The notes: generated from the letters alone by a model not told the origin. DNA of 64,000 nt from Bradyrhizobium sp. CB2312 (GCF_029714425.1 NZ_CP121668.1:1385501-1449500), one strand, 5' to 3'. Positions 35,876 through 44,962 are shown, numbered from the stretch's first letter. Made by a program: numbers and translations.

Positions 35876-36646
35876 TCACCCCTCCAGCGCGATCGCGTGG
35901 ATGTGCCGGCCGTAATCCGGCTCCTTGCGATGCACCGAGCGGCGGTAGCTGAAGAAGCGTTCGTCGGCGTAGGTGTCGAGACCCAGATCGTCGATCATCA
36001 GGATGCCGGCGGCCTCGAGCCGCTTGCGGATGAAGCCGGCGAGATCGAACATCGCGTGTCCGTCGCGAATTGACGGGATGAAGAACATGGCGTTGTCCGC
36101 ATCCGCCTCGATGAAGCGCGCCACGAACTCGTTGCCGACCTCATAGCTCTCTTGCCGGATCAATGGGCCGATCGCGGCGATGATGCCGCTGCGTCTGGCG
36201 CCGAGTTTTTCCATCGCCGAGATCGTTGCTTCCAGCACGCCGGTGAGGGCGCCCTTCCAGCCGGCATGGGCGCCGCCGATCACGCCCGCGTTGGGATCGA
36301 CGAACAGCACCGGTCCGCAATCGGCGGTGGAGACGCCGAGCGCGATGCCCGGCGTCTTCGTCACCAGCGCATCGCCCTTCGGCCGCGGGCCGCTCGGCCA
36401 CTGCGCGTCCGCAACGCGCACGTCGGGCGAATGGATCTGGTGCAGGCTGAGAAAGCGCTCCGGGGCGACGCCGACATGCTCGGCCATGCGGCGGCGGTTC
36501 TCCGCAACGAGGGCCTGATCGTCGTTCGAGCCGAGCCCGCCGTTCAACGCCGAATAGATGCCGCTGGAGACGCCGCCTTCGCGGGTGAAGAAAGCGTGGC
36601 GCAGGCCGGGCACCGCCGACAGCAGCGACGAAGTGAGGGTCATCAA
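35876..36646 (-). CDS. pgeF: YfiH/LACC1-family protein (peptidoglycan editing factor PgeF)
   Basis: 256 residues. STADCGPVLFVD and GGAHAGWKGALTGV hold the Cys and His residues of the zinc-dependent site. Relatives include a purine nucleoside phosphorylase/adenosine deaminase (LACC1) and E. coli YfiH, which edits peptidoglycan by removing L-Ser misincorporated in place of L-Ala. Its start overlaps the midA-like stop by four bases, so it belongs to the run dienelactone hydrolase, lgt, midA-like, pgeF. Confidence 0.92.
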   Translation of the reverse strand: MMTLTSSLLSAVPGLRHAFFTREGGVSSGIYSALNGGLGSNDDQALVAENRRRMAEHVGVAPERFLSLHQIHSPDVRVADAQWPSGPRPKGDALVTKTPGIALGVSTADCGPVLFVDPNAGVIGGAHAGWKGALTGVLEATISAMEKLGARRSGIIAAIGPLIRQESYEVGNEFVARFIEADADNAMFFIPSIRDGHAMFDLAGFIRKRLEAAGILMIDDLGLDTYADERFFSYRRSVHRKEPDYGRHIHAIALEG

Positions 36647-37758
36647 TTGCCTCCGTGGTGCTCGAGATCGCTGAGGCCGGCGATGCCCGACAGCCGCGGC
36701 TCGGAGATGCCGAGCACCTTGAACATCGAGCCCATGCCGCTGCGCCCGGTATCGGTCAGGCGCTTCAGCGCCACGGAAATGTCGGTGGCCACTTCCGGCG
36801 TCGCCTTCTGCATCAACGCGGCGGCCCGGGTGTCGATGCCGACACGCTTGAGGAAATCGCCTTGCGTCACCGGACCGTGCACGCGCGCGCCGACGTCTTC
36901 TGCTGCACGCGCCAGCGCCTGGAAATCGACATGGGCGGTGACGTCGGCCTGGCCCGGTGCCTTCAAGGGGTCAGTGAAGGTGTGGCGCGCGATCGCCTGG
37001 AAAGTGTCGCCGGCATCGCTGCGCAGATGGCCATAGTCGATGATCAGCGCCGCGCCGTCCTGGTCGCGCACGCGCGTGGCGAGCTTCATGATCTCGGCGT
37101 CCGGCCGCCATTCGAACACCGCGCCGATGGGCGCGGCGCGCACCAGCGGCGGCAGCAGCACATCGAAACGCGGCGTCGGCTCGGCCGCCGCGCCGAATTG
37201 AAGCTTGCCGTTGGGGTCGAGCTCGATCACGCGCTCGTGCCAGCCGCTCTCGTGGCGGACCATCTGGTGGATCGGCAGCACGTCGAAATATTCGTTGGCG
37301 AGGATGACGCTGGGGCCTTCGGGCACGTCGTCGATGCTGTCGTGCCAGGCGATGTTGCGCACGCCCGACAGGGTCGCGCTCTGCCGCTCGCGCAGCACGG
37401 GATTGACCTCGACCATGTGGATATGGAGCGCCTGATACAGCGGCGGCAGCACGCGGAGCGCGCGCAGCGCATCCGCCATCATGGTGCCGCGGCCGGGGCC
37501 GAGCTCGATCAGACGCAAAAATTCCGGCGAGCCCATCTGCTTCCACACCGAGGCTGTCCACAGGCCGAGCAGCTCGCCGAACATCTGGCTCACCTCGGGC
37601 GAGGTGGTGAAGTCGCCTTCACGCCCGAGCGGGTCGCGCGAGATGTAATAGCCGTGGCGCGGGTGCATCAGGCACAGTTCCATGTACCGCCAGACCGGCA
37701 TGGGGCCTGAGGATTTGATCAGCGCCTTGATCTCGTTGAGTAGCGGCTGGTCGGTCAC
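36643..37758 (-). CDS. SAM-dependent methyltransferase, MidA/NDUFAF7 family
   Basis: 371 residues. GPGRGTMMADALRAL is the SAM site, preceded by SPEVSQMFGELLGLW, the DUF185/COG1565 hallmark; ILANEYFDVLPIHQMV follows. The mitochondrial relative methylates an arginine of a complex I subunit (NDUFS2); the bacterial target is unknown. It overlaps pgeF by four bases and starts 21 bases after the lgt stop. Confidence 0.92.
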   Translation of the reverse strand: MTDQPLLNEIKALIKSSGPMPVWRYMELCLMHPRHGYYISRDPLGREGDFTTSPEVSQMFGELLGLWTASVWKQMGSPEFLRLIELGPGRGTMMADALRALRVLPPLYQALHIHMVEVNPVLRERQSATLSGVRNIAWHDSIDDVPEGPSVILANEYFDVLPIHQMVRHESGWHERVIELDPNGKLQFGAAAEPTPRFDVLLPPLVRAAPIGAVFEWRPDAEIMKLATRVRDQDGAALIIDYGHLRSDAGDTFQAIARHTFTDPLKAPGQADVTAHVDFQALARAAEDVGARVHGPVTQGDFLKRVGIDTRAAALMQKATPEVATDISVALKRLTDTGRSGMGSMFKVLGISEPRLSGIAGLSDLEHHGGN

Positions 37759-37779
37759 GGCGTGCTTTCTCGAAATGAA

Positions 37780-38625
37780 TTAACGAACGGCCTTGTTCGG
37801 CTTCGGCGCACCGCGCCGCACTGCCCATACAATAAGTATGCCCCCGACAATAAGCATCGGGATCGACAACAGCATGCCCATGGTTAACCCGCCCCAGAGG
37901 AAGCCGAGCTGGACGTCCGGCTCGCGGAAGTGCTCGCCGGCGATGCGGGTCAGGCCATAGATCAGGATGAAAGCGCCGAGGATCATGCCGGGCCGTTTCA
38001 AGGCACCGAAGCGGATCATGATCGCGAGCACGGTGAACAGCAGGATGCCCTCCATGCCGGCTTCATAGAGCTGGCTCGGATGGCGGGGCAGCTGGGTGGG
38101 ATCGTTCGGGAAGATCATCGCCCAGGGCAGGCTGGGATCGGTGGCGCGGCCCCACAATTCGCCGTTGATGAAATTGGCGATGCGCCCGAGCAAGAGTCCG
38201 ACCGGGGCGACAGCGGTGGTGATGTCGCCGAGCGAGAGGATCGAGATGCCGTTGCGGTAGGCAAACCACATCACCGCGACGACGCAGCCGAGGAAGCCGC
38301 CATGGAACGACATGCCGCCCTCCCACAACCGGATGATCGCGGCGGGGTGCTCCATGAAGAAGGGCAGATTGTAGAACAGCACATAGCCGGTGCGGCCGCC
38401 GAGGATGATGCCGAGCGTGACCCACAGGATGAAGTCGTCGATCTGCGCCAGCGAGATCGGCGCCGGTCCGCCCCACAGCCGCTGGTTCTTCAAGAGCGAG
38501 CGCGCATAGAGCCAGCCAAACACGATGCCGCAGATATAGGCCAGCGCGTACCAGCGGATCGCGAACGGACCGATCTCGATCGCGATCGGTTTGAAGGCGG
38601 GGAAGTCGATCAGCAGAAAGGGCAT
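37780..38625 (-). CDS. lgt: prolipoprotein diacylglyceryl transferase
   Basis: 281 residues with seven membrane segments. It attaches diacylglycerol to the lipobox cysteine. The signature [14 protein letters not shown] is intact, as is HPSQLYE, with the essential His region (YFFMEHP-like loop, [11 protein letters not shown]). The ATG at 38625 (MPFLLIDFP) is preferred; the frame remains open to 38994 within the hydrolase gene. It starts 14 bases after the hydrolase stop. lspA at 0.8 kb does the next step. Confidence 0.96.
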   Translation of the reverse strand: MPFLLIDFPAFKPIAIEIGPFAIRWYALAYICGIVFGWLYARSLLKNQRLWGGPAPISLAQIDDFILWVTLGIILGGRTGYVLFYNLPFFMEHPAAIIRLWEGGMSFHGGFLGCVVAVMWFAYRNGISILSLGDITTAVAPVGLLLGRIANFINGELWGRATDPSLPWAMIFPNDPTQLPRHPSQLYEAGMEGILLFTVLAIMIRFGALKRPGMILGAFILIYGLTRIAGEHFREPDVQLGFLWGGLTMGMLLSIPMLIVGGILIVWAVRRGAPKPNKAVR

Positions 38626-38639
38626 CAGGCCTTCTATGT

Positions 38640-39371
38640 CTAGACAAGATTGCGGCGATAGAGCGCCAGTAGGCGCTCCCAATGCCGCTCGGCGGCGTCG
38701 CGGTCGTAGACCGGGCGCTTGGGAAAGGCAAAGCCGTGATGCGTGCCGGGATAGATCTCGACCTCGGCTTTGGCGCCGCTCATGCCCTGCCTGACTTTCT
38801 CGATGATCTCCGTGGGCGCGTAGATGTCGGTCTCGGCGCAGGCGAAATAGAGCTCGGCCTTGGTCTTGCTTGCCGCAAGATGCGGACTGTCGTCCCGGTC
38901 GGTCGCAAGCTGGGTGCCGTAGATCGAGGCGGCGGCCTTGACGCGATCGGGGAAGTGCGTGGCGGCGTTGACCGCGTAGCGGCCGCTCATGCAATAGCCG
39001 ACGGTGCCGACGATTTTGGTGTTCGCGGCGGCCTGGCCCTCCGCATAGGTGAGCAGGGCGCGGGTGTCGTCCATGATCATGGGAATCGTGAGCGAGCCCA
39101 TCAGGGCGAACATGCGCTTGCGCTCGGGCGCGTTCGGATCGGCCGGCAGCGGGCCGAGCTCCATCACGCCGGAGCGATAATAGAGGTTCGGCAGCATCAC
39201 GTAATAGCCCGAGGTCGCGAGCCGGCGCGCCATGTCGCGCAGCTCCTCGCGGATCGCCGGCGCGTCCATGTAGAACAGGATGACCGGAAACGGTCCGGCG
39301 CGTTCGGGATGGGTGATGAAGGTTGCGGTGTGGCCGTCCTTGGTGGGGATCGCGATCTGCTGGTCGATCAT
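38640..39371 (-). CDS. dienelactone hydrolase family protein
   Basis: 243 residues, alpha/beta hydrolase. The catalytic set is Cys127 in VGYCMSG, Asp182 in AETDIYAP and His212 in YPGTHHGF, the Cys-Asp-His triad of dienelactone hydrolases. No aromatic degradation genes are adjacent, so the natural substrate is unclear. ATG at 39371 (MIDQQIA). It heads the run with lgt, midA-like and pgeF and is divergent from the ubiK-like gene. Confidence 0.92.
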   Translation of the reverse strand: MIDQQIAIPTKDGHTATFITHPERAGPFPVILFYMDAPAIREELRDMARRLATSGYYVMLPNLYYRSGVMELGPLPADPNAPERKRMFALMGSLTIPMIMDDTRALLTYAEGQAAANTKIVGTVGYCMSGRYAVNAATHFPDRVKAAASIYGTQLATDRDDSPHLAASKTKAELYFACAETDIYAPTEIIEKVRQGMSGAKAEVEIYPGTHHGFAFPKRPVYDRDAAERHWERLLALYRRNLV

Positions 39372-39537
39372 CTCGTGCGCCTTCTGATGCTTCTTATGGC
39401 GGGACGTTGAATACGATTGCAAGTAAACCGCGGCGTGACAAGGATACCGCCGCTTCGCTCTTGAACCGTGCGGCGCGGATTGCCATTGTCTTCTCGCGAG
39501 TTCGCGCAAAGTTTATCGGCGGCGCCAGGAGACCGAC

Positions 39538-39792
39538 ATGACCCAGACCAGCAACCGATTTTTCGACGAGATCGGCCGCCTGATGAACGACGCCGCCGGT
39601 GCCGCCCAGGGCGTCAAGCGCGAGTTCGATACGGTGATGCGCACCCAGGCCGAGAAATTCCTGCGCGACATGGACCTGGTCAAGCGCGAGGAGTTCGAGG
39701 CGGTCAAGGACATGGCCCGCCTGGCGCGCGAGGAGAACGAAGCCCTGAAGGCACGGATCGCGGCGCTGGAGGCCAAGCTGGGCGGGTCATGA
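39538..39792 (+). CDS. UbiK-family accessory factor (BMFP domain)
   Basis: 84 residues, almost all helix: an amphipathic N-terminal part (FFDEIGRLMNDAAGAAQGV) and a C-terminal coiled coil (FEAVKDMARLAREENEAL, ARIAALEAKL). This is the BMFP/UbiK layout: trimeric, membrane-fusogenic, and in enterobacteria an accessory factor for ubiquinone synthesis. The ATG has GGAG-like sequence upstream (CAGGAGACC). Confidence 0.87.
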   Translation: MTQTSNRFFDEIGRLMNDAAGAAQGVKREFDTVMRTQAEKFLRDMDLVKREEFEAVKDMARLAREENEALKARIAALEAKLGGS

Positions 39793-39800
39793 CGACTCCC

Positions 39801-39921
39801 GTAGCCCGGATGGAGCCAACGGGTCGGCGCGAAGCACCGCCCGATGACAGGCTCCGCGAAATCCGGGATCTCGCTCGGCGTTGGAACTGACCCGGATTGC
39901 GCTCCGCTCCATCCGGGCTAC
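39801..39921. repeat. intergenic repeat, family E
   Basis: GTAGCCCGGATGGAGC at the left and GCTCCATCCGGGCTAC at the right, with inner GAAATCCGGGATC. The same motif starts the element at 23281 (TAGCCCGGAAGCC) only partly. I recall it as common in bradyrhizobia. It lies between the ubiK-like gene and rplY. Confidence 0.85.
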
Positions 39922-40086
39922 CAGGGGCCGGTACCTTCCGGCCGCCCATTCTCCTTGTCATTTCCACATCTTCCGGGTAAAAGCCCGCCACGTCCGCGGC
40001 CCCCGCACCCCTGGAGGCTTGCTGTGGATGATGCCATGGGCCGCGCTGCGGCCCATTAACTTTTGCAAAAACAAGGACTTAACGAC

Positions 40087-40812
40087 ATGGCGACGACCGT
40101 CAAGGAATTGAAGGCGACCGCACGTCCGAAGAGCGGCAAGGGGGCCGCCCGGGCTGAGCGTCGCGCCGGGCGAGTTCCCGGAGTGATCTATGGTGACAAC
40201 CAGCCCCCGCTGACGATCTCGATTGCAGATCGTGAACTGCGCCAGCGCATCCTCGCCGGCCGGTTCCTGACCACGCTGGTCGACATCGACCTCGACGGCA
40301 AGAAGCACCGCGTGATTCCGCGCGACTATCACCTGGATCCGGTCAAGGACTTCCCGATCCATGTCGACTTCATGCGGCTCGGCGAAGGCGCCACCATCCG
40401 CATCAGCGTGCCCTTGCACGTGGTGAAGGCGGAAGGCTCCCCGGGCGTGAAGCGCGGCGGCACCGTCAACATCGTCGCCCACGCGATCGAGCTCGAATGC
40501 GGCGTCGAGAGCATTCCGCAGTACATCGAGGCCGACGTCGGCTCGCTCGAAATCGGTCACTCGCTGCATCTGTCGGACGTCAAGCTGCCGGCCGGCGTCA
40601 AGGCGCTGACCCGCGAGGACGCGACCCTCGTCACCATCGTGCCGCCGTCCGGCTACGCCGAAGAGCAGAAGGCCGCGGCTGCGGCTGCTGCTGGTGGCGC
40701 GGCTCCGGCTGCGGGCGCTGCTGCTCCGGCGGCCGGCGCGGCTGCTCCGGCGGCTGGTGCTGCTGCTCCGGCGGCTGCCAAGGCTCCCGCCGGCGGCGAC
40801 AAGAAGAAGTAA
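40087..40812 (+). CDS. rplY: ribosomal protein L25/general stress protein Ctc
   Basis: 241 residues. N-terminal L25 5S-rRNA-binding domain (KATARPKSGKGAARAERRAGRVPGVIYG, seen in pieces) and the Ctc C-terminal domain (HSLHLSDVKLPAGVK). The last 50 residues are a low-complexity Ala/Pro/Gly tail with repeated GAAAPAA units ending GGDKKK. ATG at 40087 (MATTVKELK). Followed after 58 bases by pth, the common rplY-pth-ychF order. Confidence 0.95.
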   Translation: MATTVKELKATARPKSGKGAARAERRAGRVPGVIYGDNQPPLTISIADRELRQRILAGRFLTTLVDIDLDGKKHRVIPRDYHLDPVKDFPIHVDFMRLGEGATIRISVPLHVVKAEGSPGVKRGGTVNIVAHAIELECGVESIPQYIEADVGSLEIGHSLHLSDVKLPAGVKALTREDATLVTIVPPSGYAEEQKAAAAAAAGGAAPAAGAAAPAAGAAAPAAGAAAPAAAKAPAGGDKKK

Positions 40813-40870
40813 TCTCTCAAAGCTGGCGCGTGGTCTCTGACCGCGCGCCGAGCGAGGGGCGCGCCGCGTC

Positions 40871-41476
40871 ATGCGACTCTTTGTTGGGCTCGGCAATCCC
40901 GGCGCGAAATACGCACGTAACCGGCACAATATCGGCTTCATGGCCGTCGACGAGATCGCGCGGCGTCATGGTTTTTCACCATGGCGCCGTCGTTTTCAGG
41001 GCGAGACCTCGGAAGGTGCGCTCGGCACTGAGCGCGTGATCCTGCTCAAGCCCACGACCTACATGAACGATTCCGGCCGCGCCGTGCAGGAAGCGGCAGG
41101 CTTCTTCAAGATCGCGCCGGGCGACGTCACCGTGTTCCACGACGAACTCGAACTGCCGCCGGGCAAGGTGCGGGTGAAGATCGGCGGCGGCATCGCCGGC
41201 CACAACGGCCTGCGCTCGATCTCCGCGCATATCGGCAACGACTACCGCCGGGTGCGGCTCGGCATCGGTCATCCCGGCGTCAAGGAACTGGTGCACGGCC
41301 ACGTGCTGTCGGACTTCGCCAAGGCCGACAACGACTGGGTGACGACGCTCTGCGACGCGGTCGCCGAGCACGCGGCACTGATCGCCAAGGGCACGGACGC
41401 GACCTTCGCCAACAGGGTGCATCTCGCCATGCAGGCGAAGGGATTTTTGACCAAGGACGAGAACGGCAAGGAATAG
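40871..41476 (+). CDS. pth: peptidyl-tRNA hydrolase
   Basis: 201 residues; recycles peptidyl-tRNA released from ribosomes. [20 protein letters not shown] has the catalytic His19; [28 protein letters not shown] and GHNGLRSI are also present with the catalytic Asp in HDEL. Between rplY and ychF. Confidence 0.97.
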   Translation: MRLFVGLGNPGAKYARNRHNIGFMAVDEIARRHGFSPWRRRFQGETSEGALGTERVILLKPTTYMNDSGRAVQEAAGFFKIAPGDVTVFHDELELPPGKVRVKIGGGIAGHNGLRSISAHIGNDYRRVRLGIGHPGVKELVHGHVLSDFAKADNDWVTTLCDAVAEHAALIAKGTDATFANRVHLAMQAKGFLTKDENGKE

Positions 41477-41492
41477 GGGCGCCGTTTTGTCC

Positions 41493-41604
41493 GTCATGCC
41501 CGGGCAGAAGCGCGAAGCGCGTCTTCGCGCTAGATGTCCCGGGCATCCACGATCTTCGTTCCGCGCGTTAAGGCGTGGATGGCCGGGTCAAGCCCGGCCA
41601 TGAC
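41493..41604. repeat. palindromic intergenic repeat, family A copy 3 (with inserted hairpin)
   Basis: Family A arms (GTCATGCCCGGGC ... GGCCGGGTCAAGCCCGGCC) but the left arm is interrupted by an extra inverted piece, GAAGCGCGAAGCGC with GCGTCTTCGCGC. It lies between pth and ychF on the same strand. Confidence 0.88.
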
Positions 41605-41625
41605 GAATACGGATAGAGGACGACC

Positions 41626-42723
41626 ATGGGATTCAAATGCGGAATCGTCGGATTGCCCAATGTCGGCAAGTCGACCTTGTTCAACGCGCTGACCGAGACG
41701 GCCGCGGCGCAGGCTGCGAACTATCCGTTCTGCACCATCGAGCCGAATGTCGGCGAAGTCGCCGTGCCCGATCCGCGGCTCGACAAGCTCGCGGCGATCG
41801 CCAAGTCGGGCCAGATCATCCCGGCCCGGCTGACCTTCGTCGACATCGCCGGCCTCGTCCGCGGCGCCTCCAAGGGTGAAGGCCTCGGCAACCAGTTCCT
41901 CGCCAACATCCGCGAGGTCGACGCCATCGCGCATGTCGTGCGCTGCTTCGAGGACTCCGACATCACCCATGTCGAGGGCAAGATCGCTCCGCTCGCCGAC
42001 ATCGAGACCATCGAGACCGAGCTGATGCTCGCCGACCTCGACAGCCTCGAGAAGCGCGTCGACAACCTCAGCAAGAAGGCCAAGGGCAACGACAAGGACG
42101 CCAAGGAGCAGCTCGACCTCGTCAACCGCACCCTGGTGCTGCTGCGCGACGGCAAGCCCGCGCGCCTCGTCGAGCGCAAGGCCGAGGAGGAGCGGGCGTT
42201 CTCAATGCTCGGCCTGTTGTCGTCCAAGCCCGTGCTCTATGTCTGCAACGTCGAGGAAGGCTCGGCCGCGACCGGCAACGCCTTCTCCAAGGCGGTCGAG
42301 GAGCAGGCGGCGAAGGAGGGCGCGGTCGCCGTCGTCATCTCTGCCAAGATCGAATCCGAGATCGCCACCATCTCGCGCGAAGAGCGCGCCGACTTCCTGG
42401 AGACGCTGGGTCTGGAAGAAGCCGGCCTCGATCGCCTGATCCGCGCCGGCTACTCGCTGCTCCAACTCATCACCTATTTCACGGTGGGTCCGAAGGAAGC
42501 GCGCGCCTGGACCATTCATCGCGGCACCAAGGCGCCCGGCGCGGCCGGTGTGATCCACACCGATTTCGAGAAGGGGTTCATCCGCGCCGAGACCATCGCT
42601 TATGACGACTACGTCGCGCTCGGCGGCGAAGCCGGTGCCCGCGATGCCGGCAAGCTTCGCCTCGAAGGCAAGGAATACGTCGTCGCCGACGGCGACGTGA
42701 TGCATTTCCGGTTCAATACGTAA
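41626..42723 (+). CDS. ychF: redox-regulated ATPase/GTPase YchF (Obg family)
   Basis: 365 residues. G1 is [15 protein letters not shown]3 [14 protein letters not shown]; the fourth motif reads NVEE rather than NKxD (LYVCNVEEG), in keeping with YchF's preference for ATP. The C-terminal TGS domain ([23 protein letters not shown], seen in parts) follows. YchF/OLA1 binds ribosomes and affects oxidative stress response. The ATG has AGAGGACGACC upstream. Confidence 0.97.
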   Translation: MGFKCGIVGLPNVGKSTLFNALTETAAAQAANYPFCTIEPNVGEVAVPDPRLDKLAAIAKSGQIIPARLTFVDIAGLVRGASKGEGLGNQFLANIREVDAIAHVVRCFEDSDITHVEGKIAPLADIETIETELMLADLDSLEKRVDNLSKKAKGNDKDAKEQLDLVNRTLVLLRDGKPARLVERKAEEERAFSMLGLLSSKPVLYVCNVEEGSAATGNAFSKAVEEQAAKEGAVAVVISAKIESEIATISREERADFLETLGLEEAGLDRLIRAGYSLLQLITYFTVGPKEARAWTIHRGTKAPGAAGVIHTDFEKGFIRAETIAYDDYVALGGEAGARDAGKLRLEGKEYVVADGDVMHFRFNT

Positions 42724-42741
42724 GGCACCAACACCGGTGCC

Positions 42742-42831
42742 GTAGGGTGGGCAAAGCGAAGCGTGCCCACCGATCTCTCAAATCGCGGAATGATGGTGGG
42801 CACGGCGCTTTGCGCCTTTGCCCACCCTACG
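42742..42831. repeat. palindromic intergenic repeat, family C copy 3
   Basis: Left GTAGGGTGGGCAAAGCGAAG and right CTTTGCCCACCCTACGG, between the convergent ychF and DUF4282 genes. Confidence 0.9.
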
Positions 42832-42846
42832 GCACTTGCGCCTGCC

Positions 42847-43143
42847 TCACTTCATCCCGCCGCCCTGATCCCGGATCGCGCCGAGATGCTCGTTGATGCG
42901 GAATACGATCAGGATCAGCTCGGCGGCGATGCGCGAGAACACGACGCCGACGACGACGCTGGCGATCGACGACAGCAGCACCAGGAAGCCGCCGAACGGA
43001 CTGATCGCCATCGTCGCCAGACCCGAGAAGATGCCGGAGAGGCCGAACAGGCAGATCAGCGCGATCACCAGCCAGTAGAACGTCTTGATGATGGTCGGCG
43101 TGATGAAGCGGTCCCATTGAAACAGGTCGCTGAATGAAAACAT
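42847..43143 (-). CDS. DUF4282-type small membrane protein
   Basis: 98 residues with two membrane segments (about 20-42 and 50-72). FSFSDLFQWDRFITPTIIK at the start and FRINEHLGAI at the end match DUF4282 proteins, whose function is unknown. It is divergent from the first MaoC-like gene; 175 bases lie between, with no repeat element. Confidence 0.86.
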   Translation of the reverse strand: MFSFSDLFQWDRFITPTIIKTFYWLVIALICLFGLSGIFSGLATMAISPFGGFLVLLSSIASVVVGVVFSRIAAELILIVFRINEHLGAIRDQGGGMK

Positions 43144-43318
43144 TGCTCTCCCCAGGGCAAATCGGGACTTTCGGATCGGGACGTCACTCGGGCCTCGGCC
43201 TTGACCCGACTCAAATCAAGACAGCCGCCTCCTGTGTAGCACGAGCCATGCGGGCCGGCGGGTTGAGATTGCCGCAAACTGCGGCCACAATCTGTCATTT
43301 CCGCAACGCACTCCCAAG

Positions 43319-43771
43319 ATGACCCTGACCTTCGAAGACTTCCCGACCGGCCGGTTCGGCACATTCGGCCCGCGCCATGTCACCCGCGACGAGATCCTGG
43401 CCTTCGCCGCCGAGTTCGATCCGCAGCCGATGCATCTCGACGAGGAGGCCGCCAGCAGGAGCATGCTGCGCGGCCTGTCCGGCTCAGGCTGGCACCTCTG
43501 TTCGCTCATGATGCGGATGATGGCCGACGGCTTCATCACCCGCGCCGCCTCGCTCGGCTCGCCCGGCGTCGACGAAGTGCGCTGGCTCTCGCCGCTGCGG
43601 CCCGGCGACGACCTCATGCTCGACGTCGATGTCGTGGAGGCGCGCGCCTCGAAGAGCCGGCCCGAGCTCGGCATCGTCAAGTTCAAATGTACCGTGCGCA
43701 ACGCGGTGGGGGAGGCGCTCGCCGAGATGACCTCGCCGATCCTGATCAAGCGGCGCGAGGGGGCAGCCTGA
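43319..43771 (+). CDS. MaoC-like hot-dog dehydratase, first of a tandem pair
   Basis: 150 residues. DEILAFAAEFDPQPMHLDEEAA carries the hydratase Asp/His site (FDPQPMHLD) of (R)-specific enoyl-CoA hydratases; SGWHLCSLMMRMM follows. Its stop overlaps the next start by one base (TGATG). The pair probably forms a heterodimer or related homodimers acting on acyl-CoA; the pathway is unknown. Confidence 0.88.
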   Translation: MTLTFEDFPTGRFGTFGPRHVTRDEILAFAAEFDPQPMHLDEEAASRSMLRGLSGSGWHLCSLMMRMMADGFITRAASLGSPGVDEVRWLSPLRPGDDLMLDVDVVEARASKSRPELGIVKFKCTVRNAVGEALAEMTSPILIKRREGAA

Positions 43772-44250
43772 TGCGGTTCTTCGAGGACATCGCGATCGGC
43801 CAGCGCCGCGAGCTCGGCGCCTATACGTTCACGGCCGAAGCCATCAAGACCTTCGCTGCAAAGTTCGATCCGCAACGCTTTCACCTCGACGAGGAAGAGG
43901 GCAAGAACTCGCTGTTCGGCGGGCTCGCCGCCTCTGGCTGGCATGTCGGCTCGGCCTGCATGAGCCTGGTTGTCGCCGACGGCCAGCGTCTGGCGCGCGA
44001 GGCCGCGGAGCGCGGCGAGGAGGTCGCGGTATGGGGCCCATCGCCTGGCTTTCGCGACCTGCGCTGGATCAAGCCGGTGCTTGCCGGCGATGTCATCTCT
44101 TTTGCCAGCGTCGTCATCGACAAGCGCACCTCCGCCTCGCGTCCCGGCTGGGGCATTCTGACAGCCCGCACCACCGGCACCAACCAGCGCGGCGAGGAGG
44201 TCTATTCGATCACTCCCTCGGCCTTCGTGCCGATGCGGAAGACGGGCTGA
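43771..44250 (+). CDS. MaoC-like hot-dog dehydratase, second of a tandem pair
   Basis: 159 residues, clearly paralogous to the preceding protein (AIKTFAAKFDPQRFHLDEEEG against ILAFAAEFDPQPMHLDEEAA, compared in pieces, and AASGWHVGSACM against SGSGWHLCSLMM). Both keep the Asp/His pair, so both may be active. It is translationally coupled to its partner. The open frame upstream to 43687 lies inside the partner gene and is ignored. Confidence 0.88.
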   Translation: MRFFEDIAIGQRRELGAYTFTAEAIKTFAAKFDPQRFHLDEEEGKNSLFGGLAASGWHVGSACMSLVVADGQRLAREAAERGEEVAVWGPSPGFRDLRWIKPVLAGDVISFASVVIDKRTSASRPGWGILTARTTGTNQRGEEVYSITPSAFVPMRKTG

Positions 44251-44281
44251 TTTAGAATCGATCGAGCCGGCTGCCTCTTCA

Positions 44282-44438
44282 CCTCTCCCCGCTTGCGGGG
44301 AGAGGTCGGATCGCTCTTGCGATCCGGGTGAGGGGTACAGGTCCTTCGATGAATCTCATCCGCGGAGAGAGGCCCCGCACCCCAACCCTCTCAGCGCGAG
44401 CGAAGCTCGTCGCGGCCCCGTAAGAACGGGGAGAGGGA
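44282..44438. repeat. palindromic intergenic repeat, family D copy 4
   Basis: CCTCTCCCCGCTTGCGGGGAGAGG hairpin, then GGATCGCTCTTGCGATCC hairpin, GGGTGAGGGG, and at the right CCCCAACCCTCTC and CGTAAGAACGGGGAGAGG. It fills much of the 366 bases between the second MaoC-like gene and the 48-residue gene; the rest of that space (44440-44576) holds nothing I can name. Confidence 0.88.
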
Positions 44439-44576
44439 GAGGAGAAACCGAGCGAGTGTTGCCCCCGCGCTATGGACGCGATTCCGGGTCGCTGCCATAA
44501 GCCTGCTCAACATGGTTACCCGCGAAGCAGTTGGCGGAACCATCGAGTTGCTAACCAATTATGAACCTGTCGCTGT

Positions 44577-44594
44577 CTAATTGAAACGAATTAG
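44577..44594. promoter_or_regulatory. perfect 6-base-arm palindrome before a small membrane-protein gene
   Basis: CTAATT (44577-44582) and AATTAG (44589-44594) flank GAAACG, 23 bases before the ATG at 44617. It could be an operator or a 5' hairpin. Confidence 0.4.
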
Positions 44595-44616
44595 CAGAGG
44601 ACAGGGGACGAGGACC

Positions 44617-44763
44617 ATGGCAGACCGCGGCGCACTCAAGCTGGTCGGATTCATTTTTGCTACCGCCACGCTGGCCGTGATGCTGGTTGCCGGCATGGTG
44701 GTGAAGGGCTACGCCGACGGCGCCTACACCCTGGAAGCCTCGACCGTGGAAGCGGCCAGGTAA
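44617..44763 (+). CDS. 48-residue single-pass membrane protein
   Basis: MADRGALKLVGFIF opens a single hydrophobic segment (about 8-32: VGFIFATATLAVMLVAGMVV), followed by KGYADGAYTLEAS. A good ribosome site (AGGACC before ATG, with GGGGACG further up) supports translation. No family recognised; too short for domain assignment. A weak hairpin terminator follows at 44805. Confidence 0.65.
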   Translation: MADRGALKLVGFIFATATLAVMLVAGMVVKGYADGAYTLEASTVEAAR

Positions 44764-44795
44764 GATCTCCAGTAAGATCTCCAGGTAAGATCTTA
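44761..44795. repeat. three tandem TAAGATCT units
   Basis: TAAGATCT occurs at 44761-44768, 44773-44780 and 44786-44793 with spacers CCAG and CCAGG; the last unit extends to the perfect palindrome TAAGATCTTA. The first unit contains the stop codon of the 48-residue gene. Confidence 0.75.
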
Positions 44796-44804
44796 AGTCT
44801 TCGC

Positions 44805-44821
44805 GGCCGGGATCGGCCTTT
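44805..44821 (+). terminator. weak hairpin terminator after the 48-residue gene
   Basis: GGCCG (44805-44809) and CGGCC (44814-44818) pair around GGAT, followed by TTT. It lies between two convergent tiny genes. Confidence 0.45.
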
Positions 44822-44824
44822 CGC

Positions 44825-44962
44825 TCAGCGACTATAGACGAACGCCAGGACGGCGATCGCAACCACGAGCAGCCCGACAAAGCGCAGCATGATCGTGCCG
44901 AACTGGTTCGGCGCGGGCTGCAGCGGGATGGGGTCCGTGTTGTCGGGCCGAATGCTTTCCAT
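44825..44962 (-). CDS. 45-residue tail-anchored-like membrane protein
   Basis: MESIRPDNTDPIPLQPAPNQ is a polar N-terminus, followed by one C-terminal hydrophobic segment (about 25-43) and a final Arg. ATG at 44962 with GGGGAC upstream; an earlier in-frame start at 45007 would add 15 residues. No family recognised. It is convergent with the 48-residue gene. Confidence 0.6.
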   Translation of the reverse strand: MESIRPDNTDPIPLQPAPNQFGTIMLRFVGLLVVAIAVLAFVYSR

